A stretch of DNA of 64,000 nt, taken from Alteromonas portus. GTDB lineage: Bacteria; Pseudomonadota; Gammaproteobacteria; Enterobacterales; Alteromonadaceae. Of the stretch, positions 53,866 through 62,538 are shown in pieces. The DNA lies in contig NZ_SWCO01000007.1 of the NCBI RefSeq assembly GCF_005117025.1, forward strand, positions 124,001-188,000, in the 5' to 3' direction. The first letter of the stretch is position 1; every line of letters starts with the position of its first letter. The notes under the pieces were generated by a model. That model ran no database searches, was not told the DNA's origin, and was given only the letters and a program-made list of their open reading frames with translations. Made by a program: the position numbers and the translations under genes.

Positions 53866-55837
53866 TCACACGATTACATCATCATCGGACGAGGCTAAAG
53901 CCGTGCCTCAGGTTAAAAGTGATGGCACTGCAAGTGCCTCACACTTCATCTTAAAAGGAGAGCATATGCGTTTGTTTATCATGGCAATGCTAGTTATTCC
54001 AAGTACGGCATTGGCCGGTTGGAGTTTATACGAAATCTTTTTACCTAACGGCCTTACTAACTTAGAGATCGCACAGTTGGGGTTGGGGCTTACCCTGTTT
54101 GCTTGGCTGTGCATGGCATTTTGGACAGGCATTATTGGTTTCTTTTTGCAGCTTTTTAACATTGACCCGCTAAGCTTGCGCAGAAATCAATCTCAGCCTG
54201 ATGCTACTGCGCTATTAACGCAAAAGCACGCCGTGGTTATGCCGGTTTATAACGAAGATACCCGCCGGATCATGGTAGGGTTTGAAGCTTGTATTCGCGA
54301 GCTGATGGAAAGTGAAAACAGTTCGAAATTCGACTTTTTCATGCTTAGCGACACCCGTGATACGGAAAAAGCGGATGCAGAGCTACGTGCCTTTACCCGT
54401 TTGAAAAAGCGTTTAGGTGCCTTCTCTAGCCAAGTGTTTTATCGTCGTCGCGAACAAAACCTACACAGAAAAGTGGGTAACCTCAAAGAGTTTTGCGAAC
54501 GCTGGGGCGCAAATTACGAGTCAATGATTGTATTAGATGCCGACAGCGTAATGACTGGAGAGCGCATGCAAGACTTGGCGCGTCGTATTGAGCAAAACCC
54601 CGATACGGCGCTAGTGCAGACCATTCCAATGCCGGTACGTCAAAACACCTTCTTTGGTCGTTTTGTGCAGTTTGCTGCGCACCTGTATAGCCCAATGTTG
54701 GCAACTGGCTTATCGTTTTGGCAAACGGACAGTGCGAACTATTGGGGGCACAATGCTATTATTCGTATTGCACCGTTCATGCAGCATTGCGGGCTACCTA
54801 CCCTTGAAGGGCGCGCTCCTTTTGGCGGCGAAATATTAAGCCACGACTTTGTTGAGGCTGCGCTTTTGCGCCGTGCTGGCTGGCAGGCCTACTTGCTTAC
54901 CGACACTACGGGCAGCTATGAAGAAGTGCCAAGTAACATTGTTGACTACGCTATTCGCGATCGTCGTTGGGTGCAGGGCAACATACAGCATTTAGGGCTA
55001 TTGAACGTAAAAGGTCTTAAAATGGCAAACCGCCTGCACTTTTTATTTGGTGCGTTTGCGTATATTTCTTCACTTATATTATTTTGCATGTTGGCGCTAG
55101 GTACGGCAGATGCGTTAATCCGCGCCACGTCAGTGCCTGAGTTCTTTGTGTCTGAATATCAGCTGTTCCCTAGTTGGCAGGTAGCGCGCCAAGACATGAT
55201 GATGGTAACCATGTGGGGTACGGCGGCCTTACTATTTTTGCCTAAACTGTTAGGTATCACCTTAGCCCTGATTAAACGTCGTAGCGAATTTGGTGGCGCG
55301 TGGTCTCTACTTAAAGGGGCAGCAATTGAGTTAACTATGGCTGTGCTTATTGCGCCGTTAATGATGTTCTATCACAGTTATTTTGTGATTAGTGTTTTTG
55401 TCGGTCACTCTGTTAAATGGGAAGCGCAAGAACGTGAAGGGCGCAAGGTGCCTTGGAAAGTCGCCATTAAACACACGCAAATTATGAGCTGTTTAGCGGT
55501 AGCGTGGGGCGTAACTACTTTCTACTTTACCCCGTCGCTATTTATGTGGTTGTTACCAGTGTTGGTAGGCATGGTGCTAGCGGCGCCGGTTATTCGCTTA
55601 ACAAGCAGTGACAAACTGGGCATAGCAATGCGTAAATGGGGCGTGTTTGTCATTGACCAGGAAGTGAATGAGTGTAAAGCACTTAAGCGTTTACGTGTTG
55701 CAATGGGGTATTTTGCTATCTCACAGCACAAGGCAGAAGTACCTGCGCTTCCTGATAACGTGTGGCAGATCATGCCGGAGCAAGTTCTAAGTCAAAAGCC
55801 ATTGCCTATGCGACACAGACTTCCAAAAAGTGCGTAA
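53846..55837 (+). CDS. opgH: Glucans biosynthesis glucosyltransferase H
   Basis: Inner-membrane glycosyltransferase family 2 enzyme that makes and exports the linear glucan backbone. 663 residues, clearly shorter than the 847 of E. coli OpgH. Two N-terminal helices (about 42-70 and 75-105), the cytosolic GT2 domain with DADSVMTG (acidic catalytic pair) and the QxxRW-type motif RDRRWVQGNIQHL, and six or so further helices. ATG 53846 gives a short cytosolic lead of about 40 residues; the long N-terminal extension of the E. coli protein is absent. Overlaps opgG by 20 bp, so translation is coupled. Confidence 0.93.
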   Translation: MSTSQNNHTITSSSDEAKAVPQVKSDGTASASHFILKGEHMRLFIMAMLVIPSTALAGWSLYEIFLPNGLTNLEIAQLGLGLTLFAWLCMAFWTGIIGFFLQLFNIDPLSLRRNQSQPDATALLTQKHAVVMPVYNEDTRRIMVGFEACIRELMESENSSKFDFFMLSDTRDTEKADAELRAFTRLKKRLGAFSSQVFYRRREQNLHRKVGNLKEFCERWGANYESMIVLDADSVMTGERMQDLARRIEQNPDTALVQTIPMPVRQNTFFGRFVQFAAHLYSPMLATGLSFWQTDSANYWGHNAIIRIAPFMQHCGLPTLEGRAPFGGEILSHDFVEAALLRRAGWQAYLLTDTTGSYEEVPSNIVDYAIRDRRWVQGNIQHLGLLNVKGLKMANRLHFLFGAFAYISSLILFCMLALGTADALIRATSVPEFFVSEYQLFPSWQVARQDMMMVTMWGTAALLFLPKLLGITLALIKRRSEFGGAWSLLKGAAIELTMAVLIAPLMMFYHSYFVISVFVGHSVKWEAQEREGRKVPWKVAIKHTQIMSCLAVAWGVTTFYFTPSLFMWLLPVLVGMVLAAPVIRLTSSDKLGIAMRKWGVFVIDQEVNECKALKRLRVAMGYFAISQHKAEVPALPDNVWQIMPEQVLSQKPLPMRHRLPKSA

Positions 55838-55858
55838 TAGGTTAATGGCAGCTCTATA

Positions 55859-55892
55859 AATAAGAAACCGCACATAAGTGCGGTTTCTTATT
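55859..55892. terminator. Bidirectional terminator between opgH and yceI
   Basis: 15-bp perfect stem AATAAGAAACCGCAC / GTGCGGTTTCTTATT with an ATAA loop, 22 bp past opgH. The U-rich end of the stem serves both this and the converging YceI gene. Confidence 0.85.
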
Positions 55893-55948
55893 GGGTTCAT
55901 TTACCTGCCGCCTAGCTTTTAAAGATAAACGGCAGCAATAACACTATT

Positions 55949-56533
55949 TTACTGAGTAAACGTGACGGAAAACGTCACGGGTACTGTTGTGGTTATGCTC
56001 TTAAGCCCTGCAATTTTTTGCAGCGCAGCTACGCCTTCAGCAAGGCCGAAAGACTCTGCTTTAATAAGTGTAGGAGCTGTAGTAGATACAGTTAATGTAT
56101 CGTCGTCTACTTTACTCGCCTTAACAGAAAACGATGTAGGAACGGCTTTTCCGTGCAACATTAAAATACCGTCTACCTTCCCGTTAACAACTTGGCCCGG
56201 TTTAAGGTTCGTCATCGACTCAGGTAAGTTGGCTTCAAATGTCGCTTGTGCAAATTTACTCACATTAAACAGCATTTCTTGCATGCGCTTGTTGCGAATA
56301 TCAATAGCCGTATTTACTGACGATAAGTCTACCGCTACGCTAAGTTTGCCACTGTCAGACAGCGTACCATCAAAGTTATCAAACTTATGTACTTCAGTGA
56401 CTTGTGCATTCTTAGTTGATAAGAAATGTAATGCACTTGTTTCGCCGTCTATTGACCAATCGGCTGCGGCGGGAAATGCTAGCCCACATGCGAGCAATGC
56501 TGCAGACAACGTGCGAATACGTGTAGTCATCAT
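55949..56533 (-). CDS. YceI-family periplasmic protein
   Basis: 194 residues. Signal peptide cleaving near PAAADWS, then the YceI lipocalin-like barrel: DWSIDGETSALHFLSTKNAQVTEVHKFDNFDGTL, then VDLSSVNTAIDIRNKRMQEMLFNV, GILMLHGKAVP. YceI proteins bind polyisoprenoids or are induced in base or osmotic stress; ligand here unknown. ATG 56533 has GGAGT six bases upstream. Confidence 0.88.
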   Translation of the reverse strand: MMTTRIRTLSAALLACGLAFPAAADWSIDGETSALHFLSTKNAQVTEVHKFDNFDGTLSDSGKLSVAVDLSSVNTAIDIRNKRMQEMLFNVSKFAQATFEANLPESMTNLKPGQVVNGKVDGILMLHGKAVPTSFSVKASKVDDDTLTVSTTAPTLIKAESFGLAEGVAALQKIAGLKSITTTVPVTFSVTFTQ

Positions 56534-56660
56534 AGGTTACTCCTTTTACTTTTTGGTTCCATCTGGCTTGATTTAACCACTACCAGAGTAATGTGGCCCA
56601 GCAACATTACTACGCTATTATACGTAGGTTTATACACTGCGCTAAGTAAATTATTACGCG

Positions 56661-57506
56661 CTAGTGCTGATGTGGGTTTACGAAGTCATCATACTGGACT
56701 ACATCTTGCCATGGCACCCTTTGATCGCCCATTACCACAAAATCTGGGTTCTCTAGCGAATGACGTTGATTATAGGTAAGAGGTTCGAAGTTGGCAGCGG
56801 CAATACTTCCGCCAGCTTCAGAGACAATACATTGCGATGCGCCAGTGTCCCACTCGCCAGTTATACCAATGCGCATGAATACGTCAGCTTTTCCTTCAGC
56901 AATAAAACATGCTTTCAGTGAACAGCTTCCCAGCGGAAGGGTATGGTAAACCCGCTTTGCGCACATTCTGCTGAGCACTTTTTCTCGCGACTGACGGCGG
57001 CTTATTGCAATCATCACCACACTATTTTTAGGGTCGTCTAGCTTGCGTACACTTATTGGGTGATCGCCATCAGGTGATGACTTAAACGCACCTTTGCTTT
57101 TTTGCGCGTAATATAGTGACTGCCCTGGCGGCCAAAAGATAACGCCTATGGTAGGCTCGTTGTTCTCTATTAGCGCAATGTTTACTGCAAAATCTCCGCT
57201 TCTGGCGATGAATTCTTGGGTTCCGTCGATGGGATCGATCAACCAGTATCGAGGCCAATGCTTTCGCTCTTCTAAACTTGCGTGTTTGTTTTCTTCTGAG
57301 AGAATTGGGATATCAGGTGTCGCGGCTTGTAAGCGCTTGTTGATAATGTCGTTTGCCAAATAATCAGCGCTGGTAACGGGAGATTCGTCTTCTTTTTGAT
57401 AAGCGTCAAACTCACCTTTATCGTACACTTCTAATACGGCTTCACCAGCTTCAATGGCAATTTCTTTCGCAAGTTCTAGTAGGTCGGCATGGGCGTCGTC
57501 GGGCAT
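56661..57506 (-). CDS. cysQ: 3'(2'),5'-bisphosphate nucleotidase CysQ
   Basis: Removes the 3' phosphate from PAP, a by-product of sulfate assimilation. 281 residues, inositol monophosphatase superfamily. Metal site EE (LSEENKH, about 69-75) and WLIDPIDGTQEFIAR (about 88-102), with the second motif WDTGASQCIVSEAGG (about 218-232). E. coli CysQ has 246 residues; the extra length is at the C-terminus. Directly downstream of nudE, 3 bp apart, so cotranscribed. Confidence 0.93.
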   Translation of the reverse strand: MPDDAHADLLELAKEIAIEAGEAVLEVYDKGEFDAYQKEDESPVTSADYLANDIINKRLQAATPDIPILSEENKHASLEERKHWPRYWLIDPIDGTQEFIARSGDFAVNIALIENNEPTIGVIFWPPGQSLYYAQKSKGAFKSSPDGDHPISVRKLDDPKNSVVMIAISRRQSREKVLSRMCAKRVYHTLPLGSCSLKACFIAEGKADVFMRIGITGEWDTGASQCIVSEAGGSIAAANFEPLTYNQRHSLENPDFVVMGDQRVPWQDVVQYDDFVNPHQH

Positions 57507-57509
57507 TGT

Positions 57510-58073
57510 TTATTGTTCCTTAAACCACTTTTGAGCTAAAAACAGCGCGGCTATACAGCGTGCTTCTACAAAGTCTTCTCGTGCAAGTAAAGCATCTGCG
57601 TTATCTAAAGGCCAGTGAATCACCTCAAGAGGCTCAGGTTCATCGCCTTCAAGCTGTTTTGGATACAAGTCGCGGGCCAATACGATAGTCATATTGGCAT
57701 TGAAAAAGGTAGGAGCCATGCTCACTTTGTGAAGCTCTACAAGTTCATTAGCTGCGAAGCCAGCTTCTTCCTGCAACTCGCGGTTAGCCGCTTCAATGGC
57801 AGTTTCGCCTGGGTCTATTAAGCCTTTTGGGAAGCCTAATTGATACGAGTGTGTGCCGGCTGCATATTCGCGAATTAACACCATGGTGTTTTCATCAAGC
57901 ATAGGCACTATCATTACTGCGCCTCTATTTCCGCCAGCCATCCGCTCGAATTCACGGGTAGCGCCGTTTGAAAACTCAAGGTCTAAGCGTTCTACCCTAA
58001 AGAATTTGCTTTGCGCAACGATTTCACGAGAATGAATGTGTGGTAACGGTTTGTTCGGATCAATTTTTGGCAT
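57510..58073 (-). CDS. nudE: ADP-sugar/NADH-type Nudix hydrolase NudE
   Basis: 187 residues (E. coli 186). Nudix box GLIDPGETAIEAANRELQEEAGF (about 84-106) is complete, with preceding HSYQLGFPKG. NudE hydrolyses ADP-ribose, ADP-diphosphates such as Ap3A, and NADH. Start ATG 58073. It is divergent from yrfG as in E. coli, and is followed by cysQ. Confidence 0.93.
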   Translation of the reverse strand: MPKIDPNKPLPHIHSREIVAQSKFFRVERLDLEFSNGATREFERMAGGNRGAVMIVPMLDENTMVLIREYAAGTHSYQLGFPKGLIDPGETAIEAANRELQEEAGFAANELVELHKVSMAPTFFNANMTIVLARDLYPKQLEGDEPEPLEVIHWPLDNADALLAREDFVEARCIAALFLAQKWFKEQ

Positions 58074-58144
58074 GTCTCTCGCTACAACTTTGTTATCATA
58101 CTTGTATACAATTTCTTAGCTTACTTCATTATAAGGAAAATCGC

Positions 58145-58858
58145 TTGCCCTTTCTGCCCTGGAATGAAATAGAAACTGTACTGCTGGATATGGACGGCAC
58201 TTTGCTGGACCTTCATTACGACAACCAGTTTTGGCTACATCATTTACCTAAACGGTTAGCACAGATAAGAGGCATTTCAGAGGCGCAGAGTCAGCGTGAA
58301 ATGACCGCGCGATATGAATCAGTATTTGGGCAAATTCAATGGTATTGCTTAGACTACTGGGCTGAATGCCTTGAAATGGACCTAGAAAATGAGTTTATGC
58401 CGCTGAAGCGGGAACTGGCCCATTTACTTGCCCTTCGCGACGATACCATTCCCTTCCTTGATGCCCTTCATGACTCGGGCAGACAGGTTGTATTAGTGAC
58501 CAATGCGCACCCAAACAGTTTGGCACTAAAGTTAGAGCACACCCAACTCGATGCGCATATCGACAACCTTATCTCGACCCACGAGTTCGGCGTAACCAAA
58601 GAGTCTCAGCTGCTATGGGAAAGGTTACAGGCACGGGTCAAGTTCGATGCTCATCGCACCTTATTTGTCGATGACTCACTGCCAATTTTGAATGCGGCAA
58701 AGACATACGGTATCAAACATTTGCTTGCTGTCGATAACCCTGATAGCACTTTGCCAAATCGCAATATCAGTGAGTTTCCAGCGGTACGCGACTACCGTTT
58801 AATGCTAGATGACATTAAGCAGAACCCTGTTGGTACTGCTCTGAATGGACGTTTTTAA
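58145..58858 (+). CDS. yrfG: GMP/IMP nucleotidase YrfG (HAD family)
   Basis: 237 residues (E. coli 222). HAD motifs: nucleophile loop VLLDMDGTLLDL, motif II LVTNAH, and TLFVDDSLPIL; EWNWYCLDYW-like IQWYCLDYW is diagnostic of this group. It dephosphorylates GMP and IMP. The start is TTG 58145, because AAGGA lies seven bases upstream and the protein then begins PFLPWNEIETVLLD as in E. coli; the nearest in-frame ATG or GTG upstream would run into nudE. Divergent from nudE. Confidence 0.9.
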   Translation: MPFLPWNEIETVLLDMDGTLLDLHYDNQFWLHHLPKRLAQIRGISEAQSQREMTARYESVFGQIQWYCLDYWAECLEMDLENEFMPLKRELAHLLALRDDTIPFLDALHDSGRQVVLVTNAHPNSLALKLEHTQLDAHIDNLISTHEFGVTKESQLLWERLQARVKFDAHRTLFVDDSLPILNAAKTYGIKHLLAVDNPDSTLPNRNISEFPAVRDYRLMLDDIKQNPVGTALNGRF

Positions 58859-58871
58859 AGGACAATAGCAA

Positions 58872-59417
58872 ATGGTTTCTGACACAATTTTTGTAGGCTC
58901 GCTGAATCCGGTAAAAATAAACGCTGCGCTCAATACGCTTTCCGACACACTAGAGCACGATTTTGACGCCCAAGGGATGGCTGTGCCAAGCGGCGTACCT
59001 GACCAGCCAATGAATGAAGATGAAACGCGTTTGGGCGCCATCAATCGCGAGAAGGCCATGCTGGCTCATCATCAAGGTGGTCTCACAGATGCGTGGTACG
59101 TGGCAATTGAAGGTGGCGTGGATGTATTTGAAGACGGTCCCGCTACCTTTGCCTATGTGGCGATATATCACGAAGGTCACTGGTCGGTAACCCGAAGTGC
59201 GAGTTTGCCGTTACCTGTTAGCGTGTATCAAGCGTTGCAACGTGGCGAAGAACTTGGCCCAGTTATGGATAAGCTTTTTGATACGGTGAATATAAAGCAA
59301 AAAGGGGGGGCTATTGGTTTGCTTACCCTTAATCATGCTTCGCGACAAAGTGTTTATGAAGTAGCGCTGACTCTCGCCATGGCGAAGTTTCATTTTCCAG
59401 ACTTATACACTGATTAG
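58872..59417 (+). CDS. yjjX: Inosine/xanthosine triphosphatase YjjX
   Basis: 181 residues. FVGSLNPVKINAA at the start and YVAIEGGVDV in the centre mark the YjjX/NTPase family, which removes non-canonical ITP and XTP from the nucleotide pool. It follows yrfG by 13 bp, so nucleotide-pool functions are grouped. Family name rests on these motifs. Confidence 0.9.
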   Translation: MVSDTIFVGSLNPVKINAALNTLSDTLEHDFDAQGMAVPSGVPDQPMNEDETRLGAINREKAMLAHHQGGLTDAWYVAIEGGVDVFEDGPATFAYVAIYHEGHWSVTRSASLPLPVSVYQALQRGEELGPVMDKLFDTVNIKQKGGAIGLLTLNHASRQSVYEVALTLAMAKFHFPDLYTD

Positions 59418-59429
59418 ATTGAAGCGCAC

Positions 59430-59466
59430 AGCGGTGTGCAACAAACAGACGCTTCACACCGCTTTC
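59430..59466 (+). terminator. Probable terminator of yjjX
   Basis: 9-bp stem AGCGGTGTG / CACACCGCT (59430-59438 and 59455-59463) with a 16-base loop followed by TTTC, 12 bp past yjjX. Confidence 0.55.
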
Positions 59467-59699
59467 AAACGACGTGTTACACGGGTATTCACACTTAAGA
59501 AGGCTTATTAGGGCGACCGCAACGGTGCTCTGAAATCTTTACCTCAATAGGTAATCTTTTCTGGGATCTTTCTAATATATCCTACCATGCTTTCTTTAAG
59601 ATATCTGTATCTTATTGAAAATCATGCTAAAAATCTTTTCTGCTACCTTGGCTTTGTAGTTGCACTTCTTTTAGACCAAACGGAATAAGGAGAGTGACA

Positions 59700-61088
59700 A
59701 TGAGTGAGACAATCAATACCTACAACCCTGCTACAGGTGAAAAGATCGATCATTATCATTTGATGTCAGTAGAGGACGCCGAACAAGCGGTTACCCGTTC
59801 ACAAGAAGCTTATTTGAACTGGCGTCGTACGTCATTTGAAACCCGCGCAGATTTATTTAATAACCTTGCTAATTTGATGGAAGAGCGAATTGACGACCTC
59901 GCTAGCCTGATGACTCGGGAGATGGGTAAAGTTACCGCGCAAGGAAAGCAAGAAGTGCAGTTATGCGCTGAAATATGCCGCTATACGGCCGAGCACGGGG
60001 CTTCAATATTAGAAGACGAACATCGCATTTTTGAGGGCGGCCGTGCAATCATTACGTATCAACCTATTGGCGTTATCCTTGGGATCCAACCATGGAACTT
60101 TCCGCTGTACCAAGTTATTCGCTATAGCGTGTCGAACATCATGGCGGGTAACACGACAGTACTGAAGCACGCCAAAAACGTGTTTGGTATGGCGCAAGCT
60201 ATTCAGCAAATGTATGAAGATGCTGGTTTTCCAAAAAATGTATATCAGTCGCTGCTTATCGATGGCAGTACGGCAAGTGAGTTAATTAAGCACAAATACG
60301 TGCGCGGTGTTACCTTCACCGGTAGTGATGAAGTAGGTAAGCAAGTAGCAAAAGAAGCAGCGAGTTTATCGAAGAAAACTGTAATGGAACTCGGCAGTAA
60401 TGATGCTTTCCTTGTGTTAGAAGACGCAGACATCGACCATGCGGTGGAAATGTGCATACAGGGTCGCGTTATTAATAACGGTGAAACCTGCGTAGCCGCT
60501 AAACGCTTTGTTATTGTGGACAGTGTCTATGACGAATTCCGTGACAAGTTCGTAGCACAGTGTAAGAAGCTTAAAGTTGGTGATCCTACCGATGAGAACA
60601 CCGACTTAGGCCCAATGGCGAGAGAAGACTTGCGCGATGAACTTCATGATCAAGTGAAAAAGTCGATTGAAAACGGCGCTACGCTAACTCTTGGTGGGGA
60701 AATTCCAGATTCTGATGGTTACTTTTATCCGGTGACCGTACTTGAAAACGTGTCGTCAGGTATGCCTGCCTACGACGATGAGTTGTTCGGCCCTGTTGCA
60801 TCGTTGATCCGTGCCCGAGACGATAAGCAGGCAATGGAAGTCGCCAACGATTCACGCTATGGCTTAGGCGGTGGTATTTTCAGTACAGATACTGATAAAG
60901 CCATTGCGTTGGCGAAAGATGAATTTGATACAGGAATGGTAAATATTAATGGCTATTCACTCGCTCAGCCAAATCTGCCTTTCGGTGGTGTTAAGGACAG
61001 CGGCTATGGTCGTGAACACGGTGGTTATGGTATGCGCGAGTTCGTTAATATCAAAACTATCATGGTTGCTGAAAAATCGGCCGAGTAG
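59700..61088 (+). CDS. NAD(P)-dependent succinate-semialdehyde dehydrogenase, YneI/Sad-like
   Basis: 462 residues from ATG 59700, preceded by AAGGAGAG. Aldehyde dehydrogenase fold: GIQPWNFPLYQ with N133, LKHAKN (K157), FTGSDEVGKQV, general base E230 (VMELGSND) and catalytic C264 (NGETCVAAKRF). Order and length fit the Sad/YneI group that oxidises succinic semialdehyde to succinate, as in GABA use. No GABA transaminase gene is adjacent. Monocistronic with its own terminator; cofactor preference (NAD or NADP) not settled by sequence. Confidence 0.9.
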   Translation: MSETINTYNPATGEKIDHYHLMSVEDAEQAVTRSQEAYLNWRRTSFETRADLFNNLANLMEERIDDLASLMTREMGKVTAQGKQEVQLCAEICRYTAEHGASILEDEHRIFEGGRAIITYQPIGVILGIQPWNFPLYQVIRYSVSNIMAGNTTVLKHAKNVFGMAQAIQQMYEDAGFPKNVYQSLLIDGSTASELIKHKYVRGVTFTGSDEVGKQVAKEAASLSKKTVMELGSNDAFLVLEDADIDHAVEMCIQGRVINNGETCVAAKRFVIVDSVYDEFRDKFVAQCKKLKVGDPTDENTDLGPMAREDLRDELHDQVKKSIENGATLTLGGEIPDSDGYFYPVTVLENVSSGMPAYDDELFGPVASLIRARDDKQAMEVANDSRYGLGGGIFSTDTDKAIALAKDEFDTGMVNINGYSLAQPNLPFGGVKDSGYGREHGGYGMREFVNIKTIMVAEKSAE

Positions 61089-61113
61089 TGCACTTCGGTA
61101 AGAAGCAACGAAA

Positions 61114-61148
61114 AGAAAGGCGAGCTTAGGTTCGCCTTTCTTTGTTTT
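61114..61148 (+). terminator. Rho-independent terminator of the aldehyde dehydrogenase gene
   Basis: GAAAGGCGA / TCGCCTTTC stem (61116-61124 and 61133-61141) followed by TTTGTTTT, 25 bp past the stop. Confidence 0.88.
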
Positions 61149-61330
61149 ACCGTATTCCTAGTTCATTAAGATAGTCGTACAGCAAAGTCTATGTGATTAG
61201 AAGCCTATTTGATTAAAAACAGTCAGGCTAAAAAACAGTGCGCAGTCGATTACGCTGAATGGTTTTGTCCTGGCAAACGGTCTTTTAATCAAATATCTAT
61301 GTATTAATCACTAGGGAATAACATAAGGCG

Positions 61331-62392
61331 ATGGTTATGACGGTAATAAATGAACGGTTAAGCAATGCAAGATCAGGCATTGTGTTTACAAGGCAGGACA
61401 AACCGCGCGGTAGCATACAAACTGCGTTTTTTTGCGCTTTAACAACCTCTGCTATTCTATCGTTCTCGGCTTTAGCGCAGCCGTTGTCTGAACCCGCACC
61501 TACATCAGACAATGCCAACCTAAGCACCGGTTCTATGGGGTGTCATGACGTTTCAGTGCAAATATTAGGTTCAGGCGGCCCTGAATTAGATGACGGCAGA
61601 ACATCTAGTGCCTATGTGGTTTGGATAGATGGTAAAGCCCGCGTATTGGTAGATGCTGGCAGTGGAAGCAGTGTTCAGTTTGGTGCGTCCGGAGCGTCGT
61701 TTGAATCGTTAGATGTTATCTTGCTTTCCCACTTACACACCGATCACAGTGCCGATTTGCCAAACTTTGTGAAAGGTGGCTATTTCACTGATCGCGAGAA
61801 GAATCTTAAAATAATGGGGCCTGATGGTAACGACACTATGCCATCTACCCGTACTTATGTGTCGTCGTTAATTGGCGAAGAAGGCGCGTTTAAATATTTA
61901 TCTTCTTACACTGTAGAAGGTCAGGATGACTATACGATATCCACGGAAAACATCGGGACTACAACCTTCGAGCAGCCGTTTAAACGTGATGTAAACGATA
62001 GCGTCAGTGTTGAGGCAATGACAGTGAATCACGGGCCTATCCCGGCATTGGCGTGGAAGGTCAGGGCCAATGGCTGCGAGGCGGTATTTTCAGGTGATAC
62101 CAATGATAAACAAGGAAACCTTGCACGCTTTTCTAAAAACGCAGACCTTTTAGTGTTGCACAATGCTATAGGTGATAACGCGGGTCAAATTGCTAAAAAC
62201 CTTCATATGACGCCGACTCAAATTATCGATATTGCCGCGCAGTCAAACGCTAAGCAAATAGTGTTGTCTCATATAATGAAGCGCAGTGAACCTGGTCTTA
62301 ATGCGCTTACTGAAGCGATCGCTGTTGTGGCTGAAGGTAGGGTATATGCCGCTGAAGACTTAATGAACATCACCTTGACTGAGCAAGAATAA
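61331..62392 (+). CDS. Exported metallo-beta-lactamase-fold hydrolase
   Basis: 353 residues. N-terminal hydrophobic segment (about 31-48, TAFFCALTTSAILSFSALAQ) looks like a signal peptide, although the lead of 30 residues is long. Zinc site HxHxDH is in LLSHLHTDHSADLP (about 132-145), with later ligands in the MTVNHGPIPA and VFSGDTND and LSHIMKRSE blocks, as in RNase Z-like/arylsulfatase-type proteins. Substrate unknown. Start ATG 61331; ATG 61337 has a better-placed AAGG. Confidence 0.82.
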   Translation: MVMTVINERLSNARSGIVFTRQDKPRGSIQTAFFCALTTSAILSFSALAQPLSEPAPTSDNANLSTGSMGCHDVSVQILGSGGPELDDGRTSSAYVVWIDGKARVLVDAGSGSSVQFGASGASFESLDVILLSHLHTDHSADLPNFVKGGYFTDREKNLKIMGPDGNDTMPSTRTYVSSLIGEEGAFKYLSSYTVEGQDDYTISTENIGTTTFEQPFKRDVNDSVSVEAMTVNHGPIPALAWKVRANGCEAVFSGDTNDKQGNLARFSKNADLLVLHNAIGDNAGQIAKNLHMTPTQIIDIAAQSNAKQIVLSHIMKRSEPGLNALTEAIAVVAEGRVYAAEDLMNITLTEQE

Positions 62393-62472
62393 GGGGAGGT
62401 GATGTATTTAGAGTGATGGTTTTCGTTACTCACTAAGAAATGGAAAGTAAGATGCACTTTCACACCTTACTT

Positions 62473-62508
62473 TAAAAAAAGTGCAGAGCATCATGCCCTG
62501 CATTTTTT
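62473..62508. terminator. Bidirectional terminator between the MBL hydrolase and DUF945 genes
   Basis: Imperfect 10-bp stem TGCAGAGCAT / ATGCCCTGCA (62482-62491 and 62493-62502) with TTTTTT to the right and AAAAAAA to the left, so both convergent genes can use it. Confidence 0.85.
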
Positions 62509-62538
62509 ATCTCTGCCTTTTTAGTATGGCCCTGATTA

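Noticed and set aside
55962..56576. 204-residue plus-strand frame opposite the YceI gene
   Set aside because: The minus-strand frame has a signal peptide, clear YceI blocks and a ribosome site; the plus-strand frame is its complement and shows no family pattern.
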